Assembly: GCA_934129745.1 (NCBI GenBank) | Contig: CAKOWZ010000028.1 | Location: 1 to 15,444 of the forward strand | Length of the DNA stretch: 15,444 bases | Direction: 5' to 3' | From: an uncultured Clostridia bacterium | GTDB taxonomy: Bacteria > Bacillota > Clostridia > TANB77 > CAG-508 | Part shown: piece after piece, positions 5,811 through 12,985 of the stretch | Layout: each line of letters starts with the position of its first letter | Position numbering within the stretch: the stretch's first letter is position 1 | Made by a program: the position numbers and the translations under genes | Notes under the pieces: model-generated | Database searches by the model: none | The model's input: the letters and a program-made list of their open reading frames with translations, nothing else | Told to the model about the DNA's origin: nothing

Positions 5811-6869
5811 ATGAAAGATAAAGTGAAAGTTGTTCAATTTGGAACAGGAAAAATGGCTAAATATACTATGAGGTATGTTTATGAAAAAGGTGGAGAGGTT
5901 GTAGGAGCTATTGATGTAAATCCAGCTGTAATAGGAAAAGATATTGGAGAAATAATTGGTTGCGAAAATAAAAATGTAAAAGTAACATCATTTGAAGATG
6001 CAGAAGAAATGCTAAAACAAGTAAAACCAGATATATGTGTTGTTGAAACAATGAGTTTATTAAAAGATTTAGAGGGACCATTTATGTTATGTGCAAAATT
6101 AGGAATAAATGCAATAAGCACATGTGAAGAAGCATTTTTCCCATGGAATTCAAATCCAAATCTAACTAAAAAGATAGATGAATTAGCAAAACAAAATGGA
6201 TGTACAATAACAGGTTCAGGATATCAAGATATTTATTGGGGACAATTAATAACAAGTATTGCAGGCTCTACTCAAAAAATAACAAAAATAAAAGGAAGCA
6301 CAAGCTATAATGTAGAAGATTATGGTATCGCTTTAGCAAATGCACATGGTGCAGGACTTACATTAGATGAATTTGACAAACAAGTTGCTGTTGTAGATAA
6401 AATAAGTGATGAAGAAAGAAATAAAATAATTCAAAGTGGTGATTATTTACCATCATATATGTGGAATACAAATGGCTGGTTATGTGAAAAATTAGGATTA
6501 ACTATTAAATCACAAACACAAGTTACAATTCCAACAACTAATAAAGAAGATATTTATTCAAGTACACTTGGTGTAACTGTAAAAGCTGGTGATGCTACAG
6601 GAATGAGTGCTGTTGTAACAACTGAAACAGAAGAAGGAATTATAATTGAATCAGAATGTATAGGAAAAGTATATTCAAAAGATGATTATGACAAAAATGA
6701 ATGGACAGTATATGGTGAACCTAATACAACAATTACAGTTGCAAGACCTTCAACAGTTGAATTAACTTGTGCAACAATTGTAAACAGAATTCCAGATGTT
6801 ATAAATGCACAACCAGGTTATGTAACAACTGATAAATTAGGTGATTTACAATTCAAATTTAAAATTTAA
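5811..6869 (+). CDS. 2,4-diaminopentanoate dehydrogenase-like NAD(P) oxidoreductase
   Basis: A 352-aa protein of the dihydrodipicolinate-reductase-like oxidoreductases that includes 2,4-diaminopentanoate dehydrogenase of clostridial ornithine fermentation. That enzyme oxidatively deaminates 2,4-diaminopentanoate to 2-amino-4-oxopentanoate with NAD(P). Evidence: an N-terminal Rossmann motif, VVQFGTGKMAKY (7-18), then VVGAIDVNPAVIGKDIGE. The middle has INAISTCEEAFFPWNSNP and TGSGYQDIYWGQLI, followed by VEDYGIALANAHGAG; the C-terminal half fits the family's own substrate domain. The start is clear: AGGAGG (5798-5803), 7 bases before ATG 5811. The other ornithine-pathway genes (such as ornithine aminomutase) are not next to it, so the substrate is uncertain; another amine or amino-acid dehydrogenase activity is possible. 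Terminator at 6924-6956. Confidence 0.75.
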   Translation: MKDKVKVVQFGTGKMAKYTMRYVYEKGGEVVGAIDVNPAVIGKDIGEIIGCENKNVKVTSFEDAEEMLKQVKPDICVVETMSLLKDLEGPFMLCAKLGINAISTCEEAFFPWNSNPNLTKKIDELAKQNGCTITGSGYQDIYWGQLITSIAGSTQKITKIKGSTSYNVEDYGIALANAHGAGLTLDEFDKQVAVVDKISDEERNKIIQSGDYLPSYMWNTNGWLCEKLGLTIKSQTQVTIPTTNKEDIYSSTLGVTVKAGDATGMSAVVTTETEEGIIIESECIGKVYSKDDYDKNEWTVYGEPNTTITVARPSTVELTCATIVNRIPDVINAQPGYVTTDKLGDLQFKFKI

Positions 6870-6923
6870 GTTATGATAATAAATTAAAATGCAATTTAAA
6901 ATTAAAGAAAGAATGATATATAT

Positions 6924-6956
6924 AGGCAGAGGAAATATGATAGTTCCTTTGCCTTT
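6924..6956 (+). terminator. Terminator after the dehydrogenase gene
   Basis: AGGCAGAGGAA (6924-6934) pairs with TTCCTTTGCCT (6944-6954), 11 bp with one G-U pair and a 9-base loop. The T-run is short (6954-6956) and is followed by AATTATA. Confidence 0.65.
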
Positions 6957-6981
6957 AATTATAAAAAATTACTATTATGTG

Positions 6982-7009
6982 TTGTAAAATTAAAAAAAAT
7001 TGATATAAT
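6982..7009 (+). promoter_or_regulatory. Sigma-A promoter for phosphofructokinase
   Basis: TTGTAA (6982-6987), a 16-base spacer and a perfect TATAAT (7004-7009). The start would be near 7016, placing the in-frame ATG at 7023 almost at the RNA 5' end and favouring ATG 7050. Confidence 0.6.
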
Positions 7010-7049
7010 AATTAGGAATACAATGGAAAACAAAGGAGGAAATTCAAAA

Positions 7050-8195
7050 ATGGTGAAAAAAGTTGCAATATTAGCTAATGGAGGAGATGTTTCAGGATTT
7101 AATGCAGTTATAAGAGCGATTGTAAAAACAGCAGAAGAACATGGAGTAGAATGTTATGGATTTATAGATGGATATAGAGGTTTATTAAAAAATGATTATG
7201 TTCCATTAAGTACATCAGATAGCAGAAGAGCTTCAGGAATTTTGCCTAAAGGTGGTTCTATTATTGGTTCATCAACAAATGCAAATGTTTTTAATTATAA
7301 AGTTACACAATTAGATGGAAAAGTTGTTTACAAAGACTTGTCAGATATATGTGTAGAAAATATTAAAAATGACGGATTTGATTGTTTATTTACATTAGGT
7401 GGTGATGGAACTCAAAAATCTGCAAGAGATTTTTCATTAAAAGGAATAAATGTAATAGGTGTACCAAAAACAATTGATAATGATGTTGCATGTACAGATA
7501 TTACATTTGGGTATAATACAGCAGTATCAGTTGCCTCAGATGCATTAGATAGATTACACACAACAGGTGAAACACATCATAGAATAATGGTTTTGGAAGT
7601 TATGGGAAGATATTCTGGTTGGATAGCATTAGAATCAGCAATTGCTGGAGGTGCAGATGTTGCTTTAATACCAGAGATACCATATGATATAAATAAAGCA
7701 GTTGAAAAAATAAACCATAGACGTGATATGGGAAAAAACTTTAGTATTGTAGTTGTTGCAGAAGGTGCAATGCCAAAAGGAGGAACAATTACTGTTGAAG
7801 GAACAAGAAATAATGGAACAGGTGTTGATAATACCAAACTTGGAGGAATTGGAAATATTGTTGCAAAACAATTAGAACAATTAACAGGACTAGAATCAAG
7901 ATGTACAGTTTTAGGATATATACAAAGAGGTGGAACACCAACAGCTTTTGACAGAGTTCTATCAACTAAATATGGCTCAAAAGCCATGGAATTAGCACTA
8001 CAAGGCAAATTTAATGTTTTAACTGTAATTAAAGATGGTAAATTAGATTGTGTTTCTTTAGAAGATGTTGTCGGAAATAATAAAGTTATTGGAGCAGTAT
8101 CAGGAAACACAGCAGAAAGTAACATCAGAAAAGTTAATATGGATAATGATTTAGTTAAAACTGCAAGAAATATTGGAATTTGTTTGGGTGATTAA
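7050..8195 (+). CDS. pfkA: 6-phosphofructokinase (PfkA family)
   Basis: Cytoplasmic glycolytic enzyme that phosphorylates fructose 6-phosphate to fructose 1,6-bisphosphate. From ATG 7050 it has 381 aa, longer than the classic ~320-aa bacterial ATP enzyme and typical of the ATP/PPi mixed group. Seen: NGGDVSGFNAVIRA near the N-terminus, where classic enzymes have SGGDAPGMN; GGDGT (117-121); PKTIDND (139-145) with the base Asp; MGRYSGWIA (185-193); and LGYIQRGGTPTAFDR. Gly in GGDG goes with ATP use, while Lys in PKTIDND is the residue of PPi enzymes, so the donor cannot be fixed by motif alone; the Gly/Lys combination is known from ATP-using actinobacterial enzymes. AAAGGAGG (7032-7039), 10 bases upstream, selects ATG 7050 over ATG 7023. 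It has its own promoter, and a GC-rich palindrome begins two bases after the stop. Confidence 0.93.
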   Translation: MVKKVAILANGGDVSGFNAVIRAIVKTAEEHGVECYGFIDGYRGLLKNDYVPLSTSDSRRASGILPKGGSIIGSSTNANVFNYKVTQLDGKVVYKDLSDICVENIKNDGFDCLFTLGGDGTQKSARDFSLKGINVIGVPKTIDNDVACTDITFGYNTAVSVASDALDRLHTTGETHHRIMVLEVMGRYSGWIALESAIAGGADVALIPEIPYDINKAVEKINHRRDMGKNFSIVVVAEGAMPKGGTITVEGTRNNGTGVDNTKLGGIGNIVAKQLEQLTGLESRCTVLGYIQRGGTPTAFDRVLSTKYGSKAMELALQGKFNVLTVIKDGKLDCVSLEDVVGNNKVIGAVSGNTAESNIRKVNMDNDLVKTARNIGICLGD

Positions 8196-8196
8196 G

Positions 8197-8227
8197 TGTG
8201 CAATTGGGACGCGTCCCCAATTGCACA
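8197..8227. repeat. GC-rich REP-like palindrome after pfkA
   Basis: TGTGCAATTGGGAC (8197-8210) and GTCCCCAATTGCACA (8213-8227) are complementary over 14 pairs with one bulged C, separated by only GC. No T-run follows. It is far richer in G+C than its surroundings. It shares GTGCAATT and GGGAC/GTCCC elements with the palindrome at 4584-4633. It may stop or slow transcription, or be a mobile REP-type palindrome like those dispersed in clostridial genomes. Confidence 0.65.
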
Positions 8228-8252
8228 TAAATAAAAGTGAAAGGATAAGAAA

Positions 8253-9845
8253 ATGAAAAAAATAAAAGATATAAAAAAAATACATATAGCAATAATAATT
8301 ATAGGAATACTATTTAATTGTATAAGTCTTTTTCATCCAGGTTTATGGTTTGATGAGGCATATTCAGTTGGGATAGCTGATAAATATTTTTCAGATATAT
8401 GGACAATTGGTGGAAATGATGTTCATCCTGTTTTATATTATTGGATTTTACATATTATTTACATAATAGGACATAGTTTAAATTTATCATTAAATGGAAT
8501 TATTATAAGTTATAGAATTTTTTCAGGAGTGTGTATTTCAATATTAGGAATTTTAGGTTTTACACATATTAGAAAAGATTTTGGAGAAAAAGTTGGTGCT
8601 TTATTCTCATTTTTTGCATATTTCATGCCAATTATATGTATATATTCAGCTGAAATAAGAATGTATTCATTAGCAATTGTAACTGTTACATTAACTGGAA
8701 TATATGCATATAGATTATTTAAAGATGACTCAAAAATTTCAAACTGGATAATTTTTTGTTTATCAAGTTTAGCAAGTATTTATACTCATTATTATGGATT
8801 AATGGCAGCAGGTATTATAAATTGTGTTTTATTAATCTGCTTAATTAGACAAAAAAGAGTTAAATCTATTATTAAAATATTGATTTCTGGTGTAATTCAA
8901 TTAATTGCATATTTACCATGGATTATGTGTTTAATGAAACAAATGTCAAATGTTTCTAAGGGATTTTGGATTGGTTTTGAGTTTCCTAAAACATTATATC
9001 AATTAATTGGAACTCAGTTCTCTGGTAATTTAAAAGAAATGGTTGGATTTATTTCAGTTATCTGTTTATATGTATTTATTATTATTAGAAGTTTGACTAG
9101 AAATCATAAGAAAAATTGTCAGAAAGAAAATGATAAAATAAAACCAAACACAGAAATAAAAGAAAAACAAAATAAAAACACAGAAAATAATGATAAAATA
9201 AAATGTGAAAATTTAAATAATAAAATAGCTATAATTTCAATATTAATATATTTTGCAGTTATTTTAGCAGCAGTGGTTATTACAGCAGTTTTAAAAACAT
9301 CAATTTTGTATTATAGATATTTATTTGTAATAACAGGATTATTTATCTTCTTTATAAGCTATTTCTTAGGAAAAGAACAAAACAAATATATAATTGGAAC
9401 AATATGTTTAATCACAATTATATTAAGTATTTGTAGTAATTATAAACAAGTTAAAGAAGCATATGATAAAAATAATATGTTACCAATAGAATATTTAAAA
9501 CAAAATGTTTTACCAGAAGATGTTATTGTTTTTGATGAATCAAATTTTGGAACAGGTTCTGTTGTTGCTTTAAATTTTACAAATAACAAGCAATTTTATT
9601 ATAATCCATCAAATTGGGGAGTTGAAGAAGCATATAAAGCTTTTGGAAATCAACTAAAAATTTATACTAATACAGATTTTTTAAATGAATGTACAGGAAG
9701 AATTTGGATTATAGATTCTGAAAATGGTGATTATTATAATAAAGTTTATAATAATGATGATTTCAAGCTAATTAGCCAAAAAACTATAAAAACAGGTTAT
9801 GAAAATTATGTTTATAATATGATTTTAGTTGAAAAAGTTAAATAA
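8253..9845 (+). CDS. GT-C membrane glycosyltransferase (PMT/ArnT-like, GT39/83 type)
   Basis: A 530-aa polytopic membrane protein. After a first membrane helix (about 10-27) it has LWFDEAYSVG with Asp34-Glu35, the acidic loop typical of GT-C enzymes that use polyprenyl-phosphate sugars outside the membrane. DVHPVLYYW (56-64) and EIRMYSL (134-140) follow, both common in the PMT_2-like family. About 9-11 membrane helices can be counted. Around 287-322 a hydrophilic Lys/Asn/Glu-rich linker interrupts two hydrophobic blocks, and the C-terminal ~110 residues form a soluble, presumably external domain. The likely job is glycosylation of a cell-surface polymer or lipid; donor and acceptor are unknown. 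GAAAGGAT (8239-8246) precedes ATG 8253. I find no clear own promoter, so it may be read from pfkA through the palindrome. RusA begins 38 bases after its stop. Confidence 0.78.
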   Translation: MKKIKDIKKIHIAIIIIGILFNCISLFHPGLWFDEAYSVGIADKYFSDIWTIGGNDVHPVLYYWILHIIYIIGHSLNLSLNGIIISYRIFSGVCISILGILGFTHIRKDFGEKVGALFSFFAYFMPIICIYSAEIRMYSLAIVTVTLTGIYAYRLFKDDSKISNWIIFCLSSLASIYTHYYGLMAAGIINCVLLICLIRQKRVKSIIKILISGVIQLIAYLPWIMCLMKQMSNVSKGFWIGFEFPKTLYQLIGTQFSGNLKEMVGFISVICLYVFIIIRSLTRNHKKNCQKENDKIKPNTEIKEKQNKNTENNDKIKCENLNNKIAIISILIYFAVILAAVVITAVLKTSILYYRYLFVITGLFIFFISYFLGKEQNKYIIGTICLITIILSICSNYKQVKEAYDKNNMLPIEYLKQNVLPEDVIVFDESNFGTGSVVALNFTNNKQFYYNPSNWGVEEAYKAFGNQLKIYTNTDFLNECTGRIWIIDSENGDYYNKVYNNDDFKLISQKTIKTGYENYVYNMILVEKVK

Positions 9846-9883
9846 TTGATTAATTACATTTATCAAAATATACGGAGGAAAAA

Positions 9884-10294
9884 ATGGTTTATGAATTTGA
9901 AGTCCCAGCAAAAATTATAGGAAAAGGAAGACCAAGATTAAATAGTTATACAGGACAAGTATATACACCAACCAGGACTAAAGATTATGAAAATTTGGTT
10001 GAACAATATTTTTTATTAAAATATCCTAGATATAAAACAATGGAAGGCAGGGCAAAGGTTAGTATTACTGCATATTTTGAAGTACCAAAATCTGCTAGTA
10101 AAATAATGAAAGAACAAATGCTTGAAAATAAGATTAGTCCAACAAAAAAGCCAGATATTGATAATGTTGTAAAAATTGTTTTAGATGCAATGAATAAATT
10201 TGCATTTAAAGATGATACTCAAATTACTAAAATTGAGGTTGAAAAATTATATGCAGATAGTGAAAAATTGTGTGTCAAAATTGAAGAATATTAA
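9884..10294 (+). CDS. rusA: RusA family crossover-junction endodeoxyribonuclease
   Basis: A 136-aa protein of the RusA Holliday-junction resolvase family, which cuts four-way DNA junctions as a dimer using Mg-binding aspartates. Seen: KIIGKGRPRLN near the N-terminus, then KKPDIDNVVKIVLDAMN with Asp91 and Asp93, and KFAFKDDTQI with Asp110/Asp111. These match the catalytic Asp set and basic residues of the family. The length is right for a complete protein. GGAGG (9874-9878) lies 5 bases before ATG 9884. It follows a glycosyltransferase with a 38-base gap and is probably cotranscribed; there are no phage genes around it. Most RusA genes belong to prophages, so this is either a domesticated copy or a chromosomal form. 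AT-rich codon use matches the neighbours, so no recent transfer is evident. Confidence 0.9.
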   Translation: MVYEFEVPAKIIGKGRPRLNSYTGQVYTPTRTKDYENLVEQYFLLKYPRYKTMEGRAKVSITAYFEVPKSASKIMKEQMLENKISPTKKPDIDNVVKIVLDAMNKFAFKDDTQITKIEVEKLYADSEKLCVKIEEY

Positions 10295-10369
10295 TTTTGA
10301 TTAAAATTTATATAATATATGAAATATATAGTATATAATTTTTATGATAACTATATTTAATTATTGGTA

Positions 10370-10387
10370 TATAATTTATAAATTATA
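10370..10387. repeat. 18-bp perfect AT palindrome in the gap before the PPIase gene
   Basis: TATAATTTATAAATTATA is its own reverse complement. The gap 10295-10448 is almost pure A/T with other imperfect TATA palindromes. It contains TATAAT hexamers that could act as -10 boxes, but no convincing -35 box was found. It may be an operator, or chance in A/T-only sequence. Confidence 0.3.
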
Positions 10388-10448
10388 ATTGGTTTATAGG
10401 TAAATCCATCAAAAAAATCTAAATAAATTATACAAGGAATGAATAAAA

Positions 10449-11255
10449 ATGAATATTTTAAAAAAATGTTTAGTGTTATTTGTTATGATTATAATGATTG
10501 CAAGTTTAACAGGATGTGAAAATAGTTCAAATCAAAACAATAAATCAAATAATTCTAATGAAACAAGCAATTCCAACAAGTCTAATGGAACAAATAATTC
10601 AAATGATGAAAAAGATAATTCAGAAAATGAAGATATTGATGTAACAAAATTAAATTTTGTTGAATCAGCTAAAAAACAGATGGCAGACCCTGAAAAAGGT
10701 GATACAATTGCTATTCTTCACATAAAAAATTATGGTGATATAAAAGTAAAATTTTTTAAAGATATTGCACCAAAAGCTGTTGAGAATTTTGTAACACATG
10801 CACAACAAGGTTATTATAATGGATTAACATTTCATAGAGTTATAAATGATTTTATGATTCAAGGTGGTGATCCAACAGGCACAGGTGCTGGTGGTGAAAG
10901 TATATGGGGAAAAGATTTTGAAGATGAATTTTCATATGATTTAGTTCCATATAGAGGTGCTTTATGTATGGCAAATGCAGGTTCAAATACAAATGGAAGC
11001 CAATTTTTTATTGAACAAGCAAAATATGATGAATCAATGGTAAAAACTCTTTTACAATATGGTTATCCACAAAATTTAGTAGATGCATATAAAATTTATG
11101 GTGGAAGTATGCATTTATTTACTAAACATACTGTGTTTGGTCAAGTTATAGAAGGTATGGATGTTGTTGATAAAATTGCTGAATGTAAAACAGATAATAA
11201 TGATAAACCTGTTGATGATGTTATAATTGAAAGTATTGAAATTACTCAGTTTTAA
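10449..11255 (+). CDS. Cyclophilin-type peptidyl-prolyl isomerase lipoprotein
   Basis: A 268-aa extracytoplasmic folding factor that isomerises X-Pro bonds. The N-terminus is a lipoprotein signal: Lys5-Lys6, a hydrophobic stretch and the lipobox SLTGC with Cys23, so it is expected to be lipid-anchored outside the membrane. Residues 24-62 are an Asn/Ser-rich flexible spacer. The cyclophilin domain starts at about 85. It carries FHRV (128-131) with the catalytic Arg, QGGDPTGTG (138-146) and MANAGSNTNGSQFFI (174-188), all canonical. Between 189 and 226 there is an extra segment (YDESMVKTLLQYG and following) before KHTVFGQV, an insertion also seen in some Bacillota members. AAGGA (10434-10438) precedes ATG 10449. 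It is monocistronic, with a strong terminator at 11309. Likely clients are secreted proteins. Confidence 0.93.
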   Translation: MNILKKCLVLFVMIIMIASLTGCENSSNQNNKSNNSNETSNSNKSNGTNNSNDEKDNSENEDIDVTKLNFVESAKKQMADPEKGDTIAILHIKNYGDIKVKFFKDIAPKAVENFVTHAQQGYYNGLTFHRVINDFMIQGGDPTGTGAGGESIWGKDFEDEFSYDLVPYRGALCMANAGSNTNGSQFFIEQAKYDESMVKTLLQYGYPQNLVDAYKIYGGSMHLFTKHTVFGQVIEGMDVVDKIAECKTDNNDKPVDDVIIESIEITQF

Positions 11256-11308
11256 TTATCAAAATCAAATAATATATAAATCAAAAAAATTATATATTAA
11301 TATATCTA

Positions 11309-11358
11309 AAAAATATTTTTGTGAATTAAGTTATTTATTTCACAAAAATATTTTTTTT
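11309..11358 (+). terminator. Strong AT-rich terminator after the PPIase gene
   Basis: A perfect 17-bp stem, 11309-11325 with 11339-11355, has a 13-base loop and ends in eight T (11351-11358). The next promoter begins three bases later, so the PPIase gene and the metal operon are well insulated. Confidence 0.88.
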
Positions 11359-11360
11359 GC

Positions 11361-11389
11361 TTGACCATTTCACTAAAAAATGGTAAAAT
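11361..11389 (+). promoter_or_regulatory. Promoter of the metal-uptake operon with an embedded operator-like dyad
   Basis: TTGACC (11361-11366), a 17-base spacer and TAAAAT (11384-11389). ACCATTT (11364-11370) and AAATGGT (11378-11384) form an inverted repeat with a 7-base spacer that covers the -35 end, the spacer and the first base of the -10 box. This is an ideal place for a repressor, and the first gene encodes a Fur-family regulator. It does not match the usual Bacillus Zur, Fur or PerR boxes closely. Confidence 0.6.
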
Positions 11390-11425
11390 GATACTTAGTT
11401 TCAAATTCTAAGAGGTGTATAAAAA

Positions 11426-11830
11426 TTGAAAAATAGATATAATACAAAACAAAGAGAAAAAATTCTAAATTATATGAAAAAAAATCAGGATTCAAATATC
11501 ACTGCAGAAGAGATTTTAAAACATTTTAATTTAATAAATGAAAATATTGGAAAAGCAACTGTATATAGATTTTTAAATGATTTGGTAAAACAAGGTATTA
11601 TAAAAAAATATATGGTTGAAGGAAGAAATTGTAGTTGTTATCAATATATTGAGGAAAAAAATTGTATAGAACATTTTCATTTGAAATGCGAAAAATGTAA
11701 TAAAATTATACATTTAGAATGTAATGAATTTAAAGAAGTACAAAATCATATTACAAAACAACATGGTTTTGAATTAGATAGTATAAAAACTATTTTTTAT
11801 GGCATATGTCAGGAATGTAAAGAAAAGTAA
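11426..11830 (+). CDS. Fur family metal-responsive repressor, probably Zur
   Basis: A 134-aa regulator of the Fur family. Residues 1-75 form the winged-helix domain, with TAEEILKHF and GKATVYRFLNDLVKQGII (42-59) as the DNA-binding region. The dimer/metal domain has HFHLKCEKC, with two Cys-x-x-Cys pairs (Cys88/Cys91 and Cys128/Cys131) that form the structural zinc site, plus His83, His85, His96 and His113 as candidate sensor ligands. Length is normal. The start codon is TTG at 11426, with AGAGGTG (11411-11417) 8 bases upstream. Three metal-ABC-importer genes follow at gaps of 47, 88 and 73 bases, so zinc sensing (Zur) is the best guess; manganese or iron sensing is not excluded. Autoregulation through the dyad in its promoter is inferred from position. 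Confidence 0.85.
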   Translation: MKNRYNTKQREKILNYMKKNQDSNITAEEILKHFNLINENIGKATVYRFLNDLVKQGIIKKYMVEGRNCSCYQYIEEKNCIEHFHLKCEKCNKIIHLECNEFKEVQNHITKQHGFELDSIKTIFYGICQECKEK

Positions 11831-11877
11831 AATATTTATAAAATTTATTAAAAATATATTATACTGGAGGGAAATCT

Positions 11878-12897
11878 ATGAAAAAAAATATAGCATTTTT
11901 AGGGGTTTTAATTTTAATTTTTATAATTATAACATCTATACTTTTAAAATTTAATAATCCAATGGAAAATAATAAAAACGATAAAATACAAATTGTGGCA
12001 ACATTGTTTCCTCAATATGATTTTGCAAAACAAATAGGTGGAGATAAAGTAGATGTTAAATTACTTCTTCCATCAGGTTCTGAAAGCCATACATATGAGC
12101 CAACACCACAAGATATGGTGATGATTAATAATTCAGATATGTTTATATATACAGGTGAGGAAATGGAACCATGGGCTGAAAATTTAATTTCTGGTATGAA
12201 AAATAATATTAATGTTATTGATTTATCTAAATCTGTTGAACTTATAAAAACTGAAGAATTTGAAGAAGAACATGAAAATGAAGAAGAAAATAAAAGAGAA
12301 AATGATGAAATACAGGAAAAATTAAATGAAAAATCACATGAAGAGTCACATAAAGAAACTCATGAACATACATATGATCCACATATTTGGTTAAATCCAC
12401 AATATGCAATAAAAATGGTGGAACAAATAGAAAAACAATTATGTAAAATAGACCCAGATAATACAGAATATTATCATAAAAATGCAAATAATTATATTAA
12501 TCAAATTGCTCAATTAGATAAAGAAATTGAACAAACAGTTGAACAATCACCAACAAAAAAGATAGCATTTGGAGGCTCATTTGCATATGCATATTTTGTA
12601 GAAAGATATAATTTACAATTTATAAGTGCATATGATACATGTGGAGAAGGTGCAGAACCAAGCACATTACAGGTTAAATCAGTAATTGATTATATAAATA
12701 AAAACAAAATACCAGTAGTTTTTTATAAAGAATATACAACAGGAAATATTGCTAAAACAATTTCAGAGGCAACTGGTGCAAAAATGTTGGTATTTAATAC
12801 AATTCATAATTTATCAAAAGATGAATTACAAAATGGTGAAACATATGTAAGTATGATGAGAAAAAATTTAGAAAATTTAAAACAATCTTTAAATTAA
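11878..12897 (+). CDS. znuA: Zinc/manganese ABC importer, substrate-binding protein (ZnuA-like)
   Basis: A 339-aa member of the ZnuA/TroA metal-binding family, which captures a divalent metal outside the membrane and hands it to the permease. Residues 5-24 are a hydrophobic segment without a lipobox Cys, so it appears held by an uncleaved anchor instead of a lipid. Seen: ATLFPQYDFAKQIGG (41-55), SESHTYEPTPQD with ligand His71, DPHIWLNPQYA with His169, and FGGSFAYAYF (231-240), where many ZnuA proteins have a third His and none is seen. YDTCGEGAEPS and FYKE (Glu285) follow. Residues 127-166 form a Glu/His-rich loop with His132, 154, 158, 162 and 164, the type of flexible loop thought to collect zinc in ZnuA. 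A GGAGGG site (about 11865-11870) precedes ATG 11878. It lies behind the Fur-type regulator and before the ATPase and permease genes. Zinc is preferred from the His loop; manganese is possible. Confidence 0.88.
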   Translation: MKKNIAFLGVLILIFIIITSILLKFNNPMENNKNDKIQIVATLFPQYDFAKQIGGDKVDVKLLLPSGSESHTYEPTPQDMVMINNSDMFIYTGEEMEPWAENLISGMKNNINVIDLSKSVELIKTEEFEEEHENEEENKRENDEIQEKLNEKSHEESHKETHEHTYDPHIWLNPQYAIKMVEQIEKQLCKIDPDNTEYYHKNANNYINQIAQLDKEIEQTVEQSPTKKIAFGGSFAYAYFVERYNLQFISAYDTCGEGAEPSTLQVKSVIDYINKNKIPVVFYKEYTTGNIAKTISEATGAKMLVFNTIHNLSKDELQNGETYVSMMRKNLENLKQSLN

Positions 12898-12932
12898 TTA
12901 GTATATCCAGGTTATTAAATAATAAAATATGT

Positions 12933-12952
12933 AAGATTTTATCATAAATCTT
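12933..12952 (+). other. Small hairpin between znuA and znuC
   Basis: AAGATTT (12933-12939) pairs with AAATCTT (12946-12952), with a 6-base loop and no long T-run after it. It may protect or modulate the mRNA inside the operon; it does not look like a full terminator. Confidence 0.35.
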
Positions 12953-12985
12953 GTATTTATATACTAGAAAGGAATGTGATTAAAA

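Noticed and set aside
7577..8125. 182-codon open frame on the - strand
   Set aside because: It lies wholly inside pfkA, and its composition is that of an antisense shadow of a conserved enzyme; no ribosome binding site or recognisable domain.
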